Source: Prevotella sp. (GTDB lineage: Bacteria > Bacillota > Clostridia > Oscillospirales > Ruminococcaceae). From it: 64,000 bases of DNA. Positions within the stretch are counted from its first letter, which is position 1. Each line of letters starts with the position of its first letter. The position numbers were made by a program, and so were the translations under genes. Below, one piece after another: positions 31,958 through 40,466 of this stretch. The notes beneath the pieces are model-generated. The model saw only the letters and a list, made by a program, of their open reading frames with translations. It was not told the origin of the DNA and did no database searches. The stretch lies in the NCBI GenBank assembly GCA_023663025.1, contig JAMPIC010000006.1, forward strand, positions 1 through 64,000. Reading direction: 5' to 3'.

Positions 31958-31986
31958 ATTATACCATATTTCCTGTGAAATTTAAA
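31958..31986 (-). promoter_or_regulatory. Internal promoter upstream of motB
   Basis: Minus strand: TTTAAA (31981-31986), 17-base spacer, TATAAT (31958-31963), about 45 bases before the motB start. Confidence 0.6.
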
Positions 31987-32073
31987 GCATATTTCTTTAA
32001 AATCCGCAACAATTTCACAACAGAATTTTCGCATGTCTTTTAGTAATTTTGCACAACATCACGCCAAATTGAA

Positions 32074-32877
32074 TTATTCTCCCTCGCCTCCGGCGGGAGC
32101 GGCGGTCTTCTTGGGCTTGTGGGACGAAGGCAGCATCATTCTCAGTTTTTCCTCGACATAGCGGGGGTTCGCGCCCGAAATGATGGCGAGCGTACCCTCC
32201 TCGATTATCTGGAGACAGAGGATTTCCTGATTGTGGTTATATTTACAAAGGTTGCCTATAGGCGTAAAGATAAGGTGGGCGAGGATACAGCCGTAGAACG
32301 TTGTTACCAGCGCCGTGGACATACTCGAGCCCAGCGAAGCCGCCGAGTTCGGGTCGGAAGGGTCAAGGCTGGCAAGCATATTGATAAGTCCGATAAGCGT
32401 ACCGATCATACCCATGGCGGGAGCGATAGCCGAGCCTCTTGCCCAGAGAGCAAAGTTGCTTTCATGACGTTCGCATATGAAGTTGATTGAGCCGTCGAGC
32501 ATACTCTGTACCTTGTCGGAGTCGTTGGCGTCTACGATAAGCATAAGCGCCGATTTCATAAAGGGGTCGGGGCAGGCGTTCGCGGACTCTTCAAGAGCAA
32601 GGATACCCTTCATACGGGCGGTTTTACAGTATTCCACCATATCGTTTATGTACTTGTCGGGGTCGTATTTGGGCGGGAGAAACGCCACCTTGAGCATTTT
32701 CGGTATCTTTGTCAGTACGGACAGCGGGTAGATGAACACCAGCGCGCCTATAGTACCGCCCACAACGATAGCGATTGAAGCGGGGTCGATAAATCCGCTC
32801 AGCTCGCCTCCCGACATAATGCCCCAGACTATAAGTCCCATGGCAAGAACAAAACCTATAATTCCGGAAATATTCAT
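32074..32877 (-). CDS. motA: Stator protein MotA
   Basis: 267 aa from ATG 32877 (GGAGG upstream). Four TM segments; the cytoplasmic loop carries the conserved charged residues (SNFALWARGSAIAPAMGMIG follows TM-flanking helix; ALVTTFYGCILAHLIFTPIG in TM4). Ion specificity cannot be read with confidence. Forms the MotA5B2 stator with the next gene. Confidence 0.95.
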   Translation of the reverse strand: MNISGIIGFVLAMGLIVWGIMSGGELSGFIDPASIAIVVGGTIGALVFIYPLSVLTKIPKMLKVAFLPPKYDPDKYINDMVEYCKTARMKGILALEESANACPDPFMKSALMLIVDANDSDKVQSMLDGSINFICERHESNFALWARGSAIAPAMGMIGTLIGLINMLASLDPSDPNSAASLGSSMSTALVTTFYGCILAHLIFTPIGNLCKYNHNQEILCLQIIEEGTLAIISGANPRYVEEKLRMMLPSSHKPKKTAAPAGGEGE

Positions 32878-32945
32878 ATAAACTTCCTCCAAAAATTATT
32901 TATATATAGAAAGGCAATTTCGCCTAAAAAGGCAGCCGTATTTTC

Positions 32946-33140
32946 TTATTTACCGGTTTCCGGAAAGCTTTCGCGCCTGTAAGCGGCAGTCTTTTCGATA
33001 ATTTCGCCGATGGTCTCCCGCACAAGATATCTGTGACCGTTCTGCATTGTCACCACCGTGTCGGGGGTCTGCTCGGCAATTTCTATGAACTGCTCGTTGA
33101 CAAGAAGCTCCGTTCCGTTTATTCTGGTAAGCTGTATCAT
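32946..33140 (-). CDS. flbD: Flagellar protein FlbD family
   Basis: 64 aa, the usual length. IQLTRINGTELLVNEQFIEI, then EQTPDTVVTMQNGHRYLV is the family signature. Function poorly known; always in flagellar operons between flgE and motA. AAAGGA precedes ATG 33140. Confidence 0.92.
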   Translation of the reverse strand: MIQLTRINGTELLVNEQFIEIAEQTPDTVVTMQNGHRYLVRETIGEIIEKTAAYRRESFPETGK

Positions 33141-33331
33141 AATTTGTCCTTTCGGTACAATATTTTTATCATACTCAAAGTATAAGCGTCCCGATAAAAC
33201 CGCGCTGACCTTGACGCGGCGGAACGACCTCAGCCGTTCCGCGGGTCAGGATCAAAGAGAAAGATTTTACATTTTTTACTAACGGGGTCGCTCCGTTTCA
33301 GCGCGGAACGTTACGTCATTTTAAACGGTTG

Positions 33332-34735
33332 TTATCTCTTGAGGTTTACAAGCTCCTCAAGCATGGAGTCGGAAGTGGTTATCATTCTGGCGTTAGCCTG
33401 GTAGCCTCTCTGGGTAACGATCATATCCGAAAACTCATTGGCAAGGTTTACATTGGACATTTCAAGGAACTTGTTCTTGACCTCGCCGGCGCCTTCCTGA
33501 CCGGGCTTTCTGATGTGCGCGTCGCCCGAAGCGGAGGATACCGCATAGGAAGTGTTGCCCATTTCGTCAAGTCCGAACGGGTTGTCGAACATGGCAAGCT
33601 CAACTCTTGCGAGGAACTTCATGTCGCTGTTGTAGGTAACATAGATAGCTCCGTCCTTGCCTATGTTGAAAGAGGTCATGTCGGAGTAGGTCAGCTCGCC
33701 CTGAAGCGCACCCGCCGTGTTCGCGACAGCCTTTGCCTGCTTCATGGCAGTCTCACGGGCAGCAACGCCCTGAGTAGCGTCGGCAGTCCGGAGCTGTGCG
33801 TATATGGTTGCGTATTCGTTCGTGTTTGTTCCGCCGCCTCCGCCTGTTCCGCCTGCGGGAGTGATATCCAATCTCTCTCCGGTCTTGTCAACGTAGTATC
33901 TGTACTGGAGACCGGGGATAGTGCCGTCGGCAGCCGCTTCGTTAAGGTTCAGCAGGGTCTGCTGAACGTCCAGATATTCCATTTTCTGATCGTCGGTCAG
34001 AGCGCCCCAAGCGTCCTCTGTACCGTCGAAGTCGTAAACAACGTTGTCATTTCCCTCAAGGTCGCCCTCTGCGGCAACGATGGCTTCCCAATCGTAGCCG
34101 TACATATAGCCGTATTCGTCGGTAAATACGTTGTAGGCTGTCTGAACAAGCTCTTTCAGGTTAATGGTGTTGCGGAAGGTGATATCGCTGGAGTTTATTG
34201 TTCCGTCGCCGTTTCTGTCCTTTACCTCAATGTCGCTGAGGTAATTTTCGCTGTATGTACCCGTGGAACGCAGACCTGCCAGAGAGTTGCGGGAACCCAC
34301 AACAAAGCAGTTGGTAGCCGAAGCCAGGTTTCCGTAGCTGTCCACCTCGAAGTTGCCCAATCTTGTGAATGTAACTTCACGGGCTTTGAGGTCGGAATTG
34401 ATGTTGATTCCGTCGTAGGTGGCGATCATGAAGAAGCCGTCGCCCTCGATCATCATATCGTAGGCGCTGTTTGTGCTCTGACCGTTCGACTGGGACATAT
34501 CCTTGTCGATAGAGCCGAGCTGTACGCCGTAGCCTACTTCGGAGGGGTTGTTACCGGCGTATGCAGCCTTACCGCTTGTAGGGCTGATGGAGGTCTGGTA
34601 GTAGATGTCGCGGAAAGTCGTTCTGTGGGACTTATAGCCGTGGGAGTTTACGTTTGCGATGTTGTTACCTATAACGTCCATTCTTGTCTGGTGAGTTGTA
34701 AGTCCGGAAACTCCGGAATAAAGAGATCTAATCAT
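33332..34735 (-). CDS. flgE: Flagellar hook protein FlgE
   Basis: 467 aa. N-terminal MIRSLYSGVSGLTTHQTRMD, VIGNNIANVNSHGYK, and C-terminal FLEMSNVNLANEFSDMIVTQ, RGYQANARMITT flank a variable middle. The start codon is the second of two near-identical ATGATTAGA blocks; the first opens a five-codon frame (see findings). Polymerises into the hook after FlgD capping. Confidence 0.96.
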   Translation of the reverse strand: MIRSLYSGVSGLTTHQTRMDVIGNNIANVNSHGYKSHRTTFRDIYYQTSISPTSGKAAYAGNNPSEVGYGVQLGSIDKDMSQSNGQSTNSAYDMMIEGDGFFMIATYDGININSDLKAREVTFTRLGNFEVDSYGNLASATNCFVVGSRNSLAGLRSTGTYSENYLSDIEVKDRNGDGTINSSDITFRNTINLKELVQTAYNVFTDEYGYMYGYDWEAIVAAEGDLEGNDNVVYDFDGTEDAWGALTDDQKMEYLDVQQTLLNLNEAAADGTIPGLQYRYYVDKTGERLDITPAGGTGGGGGTNTNEYATIYAQLRTADATQGVAARETAMKQAKAVANTAGALQGELTYSDMTSFNIGKDGAIYVTYNSDMKFLARVELAMFDNPFGLDEMGNTSYAVSSASGDAHIRKPGQEGAGEVKNKFLEMSNVNLANEFSDMIVTQRGYQANARMITTSDSMLEELVNLKR

Positions 34736-34907
34736 TTCTAATCATGCGCTCCTTAAAAATAAATTTTTTACGAGCCGCCGAAGCTTCGTCCGTCAAGTCG
34801 TTCGGGACGAAACGATTTCCTTTCGGTCCGATCGGTTTTGCTGCCGGCGGCGTTCGTTTTTCTGTACGGTAATTTTTCGGCATATCCGTACCCATGCCGT
34901 TCGTCGG

Positions 34908-35306
34908 TCACATTATGACAGTCGAATCAATATTGGTGAATACGTTTCCCCGCATATCGTCGGCGGTAAGCGTAGTGATAACCTTATTGTTCCTGACGCT
35001 GACCAAGAACGCCGTGGAATCAATAATGACAAGCGTATCGTCCGAGCCTTTTTCACCCGCAAGCTCCACCGCTCTGTTCAGTCTGTCCAGTCTGCCGCTT
35101 TCGGAAAGATCGATGTTCCTTTCGGAGAGCCTTTCCATGGCATGCTTTGAAAACCTGACCCCGTTCTGAGCTTCGAGCTGTTTTTTCAGCTCCTCGGCAA
35201 AGCCGCTCCGTTCCGGGCTTTCCGCCTGATCGGTGCGTCTGTCCGCCGCCGTACTGCCTGTAGTCACCGACACGCCCCGGAGACTTAAATACTCGCTTAT
35301 AAGCAT
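34908..35306 (-). CDS. Flagellar operon protein, TIGR02530 type
   Basis: About 132 aa. The conserved centre reads VRFSKHAMERLSERNIDLSE, then the strand-rich IIDSTAFLVSVRNNKVITTL. Family found between flgD and flgE in Firmicutes; role unknown, perhaps hook assembly. The start is ambiguous: AAAAGGA abuts an ATG at 35318, so the ATG at 35306 is more plausible. Confidence 0.85.
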   Translation of the reverse strand: MLISEYLSLRGVSVTTGSTAADRRTDQAESPERSGFAEELKKQLEAQNGVRFSKHAMERLSERNIDLSESGRLDRLNRAVELAGEKGSDDTLVIIDSTAFLVSVRNNKVITTLTADDMRGNVFTNIDSTVIM

Positions 35307-35336
35307 AGCCGGTATCATTCCTTTTCGGTTTATTAA

Positions 35337-36917
35337 TTATACGCTGTTTCTGCTCACATAGTTGTAAAAGCTGTTTCTGAGCGACTGATCAAGCTCTGCA
35401 AGAGGATCGGAAAAATGTCTTATCGCGCTTTCCTCGGCAGTGAGCTTTCCTGTAAGAGAACCCGCCTCGCCGGTTCTTGTGCATATCTGATCGAGCGTAA
35501 GTCTGCCGGAGGTTGTGAGCCAGCCGGAATGACCGTTTTTCAGAAGTATCTCCACTCTCTGTGTGCCGTCCGCGAAAGTAACTACCTCGCCGAGCTGACC
35601 TACTCCGCTGTAGCCTATTTCCGTAACGGGCTTGCCGCTGCTGGAATGACCGATAACCGTATCCGTTTTGATCCTTGAAGTGATCGCGCGGTTGTTGATG
35701 AAGCGTATATCGTACATTCTTGTTCCCAATCTGTCCGCGAGAGCCGCTTCCTCGGGGTATGCGTCCGCCATTTTTCTTACGGGTATGCCGTCGCCTTTGG
35801 TAACTGCGGGCTTTGTGTCGGAGCTGTACGAGCTGCTGTAATTGGTGCTGTAGCTGTTGGGATTGCTTACGGTTCTGGATATGGTACCGCTGCCGCTTCC
35901 GCTTCCGAAGGTTTTGTCAACGCCGTCGGGAGATACCGTGTTCGTGAAAGTCTCGTCGTCGGCGATTATTCCCGCGCCGTACTCGGGAACTTCAAGCTCC
36001 ATAAGCTCCACATAGTATTCTTCCGTATCCGCGCCTGCCGCTGCGGTCAAAGACATCTGCGTTTCGGAGACTTCCGACGCAGCCGAAACTCCGCCCGCTT
36101 CGTCCAGTTCTTTCATGAACGTGTTGATGAGAGATTCCGATCTTGCCGTATAGCTTACAGCCGCCGCTGTTTCAACGACCTCTTCCGTTTCCGTGACCGT
36201 ACCGTCTCCCGTATCCGCGCCGCTGTCTTTTTCAGTGCCTTCTTCACCCTCGGTTCCGGTTACGCTTTCCGCGCCTTCAACGCCGTCCGCGTCCTCTGTT
36301 CCCTCGGTGTCCTCACCCTCGCCGTCTTCCGTTTCGGCAAGCTTAAGAGAACTGATAGCGACCAGTTTGTCGTTTACGACCGCGTAAGCCTCGCCGCCCT
36401 GGTACACAACGTTTGTAACCACTCCGGTGACCGCTGTGGCGGAATCCGCGTTGACGCTCTGCACCGTCTTTCCGATAAGGGACATCATCAGCGAGAATAC
36501 TTCCTCAGCCACGATATCCGTTACATTGCCGCTCTTGTAGGACATTCCGTCTATCATGAGATAAGGTTCGCCGTTCTTTACCGTAACGGACTCTACCACG
36601 CCCGTGTACGCTCCGCTTCCGTCGTCAACCGTAACGACCTTTCCTACCAGAGAAGTCGCGTAGCTGATACTGGACTGCTGCGTCATGTTCTTGATACCCT
36701 CAAGCATGGAGTACTGAGCCATCTGGGCAAGAACCTCGGAGTCGTCCATAGGATTGTTGAAGTCCTGGTTCTGCATCTGAGCCACGAGAAGCTTCAGGTA
36801 GCTGTCGAAGCTCATATAGCTGTTGGTTTCGTCGGTTTCCTCCTCGACGGTGTTTGAATTTATGTAGTTTCCGGAAATTTTGCTGTATATTCCGCTCAGA
36901 TTTACGCTGTTGTCCAT
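35337..36917 (-). CDS. flgD: Extended FlgD-like hook cap protein
   Basis: 526 aa, more than twice the usual length. Residues 35-85 hold the FlgD signature (SFDSYLKLLVAQMQNQDFNN, PMDDSEVLAQMAQYSMLEGI). Next come two similar beta segments (LVGKVVTVDDGSGAYTGVVE, about 90-130; LIGKTVQS...VVTNVVYQ, about 146-195), suggesting duplication. A Glu/Gly/Thr-rich linker (200-250), a Ser/Tyr-rich region and an unrecognised C-terminal domain follow. Overlaps fliK by 16 bases. Needed to cap the growing hook. Confidence 0.9.
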   Translation of the reverse strand: MDNSVNLSGIYSKISGNYINSNTVEEETDETNSYMSFDSYLKLLVAQMQNQDFNNPMDDSEVLAQMAQYSMLEGIKNMTQQSSISYATSLVGKVVTVDDGSGAYTGVVESVTVKNGEPYLMIDGMSYKSGNVTDIVAEEVFSLMMSLIGKTVQSVNADSATAVTGVVTNVVYQGGEAYAVVNDKLVAISSLKLAETEDGEGEDTEGTEDADGVEGAESVTGTEGEEGTEKDSGADTGDGTVTETEEVVETAAAVSYTARSESLINTFMKELDEAGGVSAASEVSETQMSLTAAAGADTEEYYVELMELEVPEYGAGIIADDETFTNTVSPDGVDKTFGSGSGSGTISRTVSNPNSYSTNYSSSYSSDTKPAVTKGDGIPVRKMADAYPEEAALADRLGTRMYDIRFINNRAITSRIKTDTVIGHSSSGKPVTEIGYSGVGQLGEVVTFADGTQRVEILLKNGHSGWLTTSGRLTLDQICTRTGEAGSLTGKLTAEESAIRHFSDPLAELDQSLRNSFYNYVSRNSV

Positions 36918-38554
36918 AATTTCGCCTCCCTGAATCTGATTCCGCCGTAATCGGCGCTGATTTCTTCGGTTCCGTCAATTTCGCCGTAGCCGCCGTTTTC
37001 CTCACGGTAGCCGCGTCCGCCGTCTCTGTCGGGATTTCCCGAATTGCGTGCGAAGCTGAAACCCTGATCTGTAAAGTTAAGACCCATCTGTTCCGCCGCG
37101 CTGCCCGGTTCGACGATCTGAACGTCTTTCACCTCGTAGTTCCTGTCGGAAAGGCTTTCGCTCAGATAAGCCGCACGCTGGGTCAGAAGCTTGCCGACCT
37201 CCTCATACTGAGCCGACATGATAACGGAGACCGTATTTGCCTCCTTTACCAGCTTGACAGCCACCTGTCCCAGTTCCTTGGGTCTGAGGATAAGAACAAG
37301 CTCCTTTGTGCCGTCCCTGTCGCCGAATTCGGCTATCTCTTCCGTCACGGTTTCTCTTATCTGATTTTCCGCGGAAACCGCTGTTTTCGGGTCAAGCTCG
37401 GGTTCTGCGTCCTCCGCCGCGATATCGCCGCGTACAAAAACCGTCTCGGATCCGTTCTGCGCGTTTACGGCAGCCAATTCAGCGGAAACGCTTTCGTTTT
37501 CGCCGGGCTTAGCGTCCGCACCCGTGTTATCCTGCGAGTACGCTTCGCCTGTTTCGTTTTTCCCGATCGCCGCGACCGTATTTTCCGCCGCGCCCGTTTC
37601 GTCTGCCGAAAAGCTTTCGGCTGTCTGTCCGGATTTTGCCGAAACCGTCTCTGGTTCCGAAGCCGTTCTTCTGCCGATGTTGCTCACCTGTTCGGAAACG
37701 TTGTTGATCTTCAGAGCCGAAAAGCCTGCTCTTGCCGCCGTTTCGGGGATTTCCTCGGTTTCGGAAATTACCTCCGCCGCAAATTCGCTGTAAAGCTTCT
37801 CCGCTTCGGGGACTTTTTCGGGAGCTTCCTGCTTAACAGCCTCCATGGGAGTTTTCAGAGCCTCCGCCGCGTTTGCGACCGCCTCTGTCTTTGTTTCGCC
37901 GTCAGCCTCCGAAAGATTTTCGATCTCCTCGGGAGCGATGTTCAGCATAGCCGCCAGAACGTCGGCAGCCGTGTTTTCGTCACTGTCCTCGTCGTCCTTT
38001 TCGCCGATTATTGCGGAAACGATCTTCTTAAGCTCTTCCATAAGAATGTCCGGCTCGGTTTCCTTTTCGATCTCCGCTTCAAGGATAAGTCCCATATCGT
38101 TCATTATCCCCGCGCCGAGAAGAATATCGCCGCTCCAAGGATCGTCCTCGTCGAAAAAGCCGGCGCTTCCGTCCGTGAGCGTCATGAACATATCCGTCTT
38201 TCTTTCCTTGTTGTCGCTCGTTCCCCTCATAGCGTTGAGAACCGTTTTCAGCAGGAGCGTCAGAGCCTTTTTCACAGCGTCGTCGGAATTTTCGATACGT
38301 TCGATAACGCCCGAAAAAATACCGTTGTCGAGCGCCGTTAAAGCGTCCTCCGCGTCAGCCGCTGTTTCTTCCGAAGCGGAAACCGTACCGGAAATTACGG
38401 TTGAAATATTGTGCGAAGCAAGTATTTCCGAGAAGCTCATGCCGCCGCCGAGGAGATCCTCCGCACCGGGAAGCTTCTGCTGACCCGAATTCACCGAATT
38501 TGCCGCCGCAGCCATAGCCGACGCCTGCAGATCGAATAAAATCGTGTTCGTCAC
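36902..38554 (-). CDS. fliK: Hook-length control protein FliK
   Basis: 550 aa, GTG start behind AAAGGAGGG. Long acidic Ala/Glu-rich N-terminal part, probably extended, measuring hook length. The C-terminal FliK domain (ELVLILRPKELGQVAVKLVK, NTVSVIMSAQYEEVGKLLTQ, RAAYLSESLSDRNYEV) interacts with FlhB to switch substrate. Composition typical of secreted rulers. Confidence 0.92.
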   Translation of the reverse strand: MTNTILFDLQASAMAAAANSVNSGQQKLPGAEDLLGGGMSFSEILASHNISTVISGTVSASEETAADAEDALTALDNGIFSGVIERIENSDDAVKKALTLLLKTVLNAMRGTSDNKERKTDMFMTLTDGSAGFFDEDDPWSGDILLGAGIMNDMGLILEAEIEKETEPDILMEELKKIVSAIIGEKDDEDSDENTAADVLAAMLNIAPEEIENLSEADGETKTEAVANAAEALKTPMEAVKQEAPEKVPEAEKLYSEFAAEVISETEEIPETAARAGFSALKINNVSEQVSNIGRRTASEPETVSAKSGQTAESFSADETGAAENTVAAIGKNETGEAYSQDNTGADAKPGENESVSAELAAVNAQNGSETVFVRGDIAAEDAEPELDPKTAVSAENQIRETVTEEIAEFGDRDGTKELVLILRPKELGQVAVKLVKEANTVSVIMSAQYEEVGKLLTQRAAYLSESLSDRNYEVKDVQIVEPGSAAEQMGLNFTDQGFSFARNSGNPDRDGGRGYREENGGYGEIDGTEEISADYGGIRFREAKLWTTA

Positions 38555-38630
38555 ATTTTTCCCTCCTTTGCAATAAAATATTTATTTAAAGAACGGGATT
38601 CCGTGGGGAGTACCCGCGCCTTAAACCCAA

Positions 38631-39071
38631 TTAATTCCTGTAGGTACTGTTTGTCACATATTCGGCAATGAACTGTTCCTCAGCCTTTGCCGCTTTAAAG
38701 TTGTACTCTTCAAGCTGCTTGCCCTCCAGCTTTTCCAGCGAGGAGACTTCTTTCGTCGCCTCGATGACCACCGAGAGCTGCCGCTGGACTTTTGTCTCCA
38801 TGCTTTCGATGGAAGCCTCCAGTTCCTTTATCTGAGCCGACAGGGACTGGTGATAGCCCTTGAAAACGTTCACCTGCATGATGGTCATGCCCTGCGCCGA
38901 TTTCAGGCAGAACTCCTTGTTGGAATTTCTCAGTTTTTCCTCCAAAGCCCGTTTTTCGTCTATGTACTGCTGCTGCTGCCGTCTCAGGTGAGCGAGACTG
39001 TTCTTCTCCCTGTCCAGCACCTGCCGCTTATAGCCCATGAGCTTGTTCAAAGAAAATTCAAAACGTTTCAA
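38631..39071 (-). CDS. fliJ: Flagellar export chaperone FliJ
   Basis: 146 aa, TTG start behind GGAGGG. Almost entirely coiled coil with MKRFEFSLNKLMGYKRQVLD at the N terminus, which is the family hallmark. It inserts into the FliI ring and contacts FlhA. Confidence 0.92.
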   Translation of the reverse strand: MKRFEFSLNKLMGYKRQVLDREKNSLAHLRRQQQQYIDEKRALEEKLRNSNKEFCLKSAQGMTIMQVNVFKGYHQSLSAQIKELEASIESMETKVQRQLSVVIEATKEVSSLEKLEGKQLEEYNFKAAKAEEQFIAEYVTNSTYRN

Positions 39072-39141
39072 GCTAAACCCTCCGCGTCGGAAAATAGAGA
39101 TGCGAAAACAGAAAACAGAGGACAGAAGCCGCTTTTTCCGG

Positions 39142-40461
39142 TTACTTGACCGCCGCTTTCATCATCTGTACCGTCTCCTCGTAGGAGAACGCTTCGTCCG
39201 TCGCCTGCTGCAGGAACGCGTTGATCTTGTCGATCTTGCGCAGAGCCTCGTCCAAAGCGGGATTTGTGCCCTTTTTGTACGCGCCTATGGAAACAAGGTC
39301 GAAGTTCGCGAAGTAGACCGACAGCAGATTTCTCATCTTTGAAGCGGTTTCCTGCTGTTCCTTGTCGGTGATCTCAGTCATGAGCCTGGACACCGATTCG
39401 AGTATCTCAATGGCGGGGTAATGGTTCCTCGCCGCTGTTTTTCTTGAAAGTATAATGTGTCCGTCGATAATTCCGCGGACTGTGTCGGAGATAGGCTCGT
39501 TGGTGTCGTCGCCCTCCACAAGCACCGTGTAGATGCCCGTGATGGAGCCGTTCTCGAAGTTTCCCGCCCGCTCCAGAAGCTTCGGCATAGCCGTATAGAT
39601 GGACGGCGTGTAGCCTCTCGCGATGGGAGCTTCTCCCGTTGCCAGACCTATTTCCCTCTGCGCCATGGCGTACCGCGTAAGGGAATCCATCATCAGCAGG
39701 ACGTTCTTGCCCTGATCCTTGAAATACTCCGCGATAGCCGTAGCCGTCATGGGACATTTATTTCTCATCATGGACGGCTGATCCGAGGTGGCGACCACCA
39801 GTACCGACCGCGCCATGCCTTTTTCGCCCAAGTCCCGCTCAATGAACTCCAGCACCTCTCTGCCCCGCTCTCCCACGAGAGCGATAACGTTGATGTCCGC
39901 CTGGACTTCTCTCGCTATCATGCCCAGCAGCGTGGATTTTCCCACGCCCGAGCCTGCGAAAATTCCCATTCTCTGACCTCTGCCGATCGTCAGCAGACCG
40001 TCTATAGCCTTAACTCCGAACGGGATTATTTCGTCTATCCTGGGTCTTGTAAGAGGGTTGACGGGCTCTCCCGCAATGGAATAGCTTTCCGTCGTCTCGA
40101 TGGGAGGACCGCCGTCGATAGGCTGACCGATCGCGTTGATGATCCTTCCCACCAGCGCTTCGCCCACGCCCACCTGGAGCTGTTTTCCCGTATTGTCAAC
40201 GATAGAGCCGGGACCTATTCCCTCTATATCGGTGTACGGCATAAGCATGACCTTGCCGTTGTTGAAACCGACCACCTCGCCGTAAATGAACCTGTCGGAA
40301 AATCTGCCGCCCTCGCCCTTGCGGTAAATGCGGCACACGTCCCCGATATTGGCTTCGGGACCCGAGGCTTCGATGGTCATGCCGATTATCTTTTCAATTT
40401 TGCCTTGATATCTGAACAAATCCGCCTGTTTGACGGCTTCGCGCACAGCTGCAAAATTCAT
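39142..40461 (-). CDS. fliI: Flagellum-specific ATPase FliI
   Basis: 439 aa. Walker A GIFAGSGVGKSTLLGM, Walker B VLLMMDSLTRYAMAQREIGL, and the F1-beta-like fold. The C-terminal domain interacts with export substrates and FliJ. Stop of fliH is 5 bases before its ATG. Confidence 0.97.
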   Translation of the reverse strand: MNFAAVREAVKQADLFRYQGKIEKIIGMTIEASGPEANIGDVCRIYRKGEGGRFSDRFIYGEVVGFNNGKVMLMPYTDIEGIGPGSIVDNTGKQLQVGVGEALVGRIINAIGQPIDGGPPIETTESYSIAGEPVNPLTRPRIDEIIPFGVKAIDGLLTIGRGQRMGIFAGSGVGKSTLLGMIAREVQADINVIALVGERGREVLEFIERDLGEKGMARSVLVVATSDQPSMMRNKCPMTATAIAEYFKDQGKNVLLMMDSLTRYAMAQREIGLATGEAPIARGYTPSIYTAMPKLLERAGNFENGSITGIYTVLVEGDDTNEPISDTVRGIIDGHIILSRKTAARNHYPAIEILESVSRLMTEITDKEQQETASKMRNLLSVYFANFDLVSIGAYKKGTNPALDEALRKIDKINAFLQQATDEAFSYEETVQMMKAAVK

Positions 40462-40466
40462 ATCAG

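Noticed and set aside
33329..34741. A 470-codon open frame opposite flgE
   Set aside because: It mirrors flgE, has no ribosome binding site and an unnatural Val/Gly/Cys-rich composition; flgE has full family signatures.
34908..35318. Start of the TIGR02530-type gene at ATG 35318
   Set aside because: The ribosome binding site directly abuts this codon, leaving no spacing; the next ATG is more plausible, though not proven.
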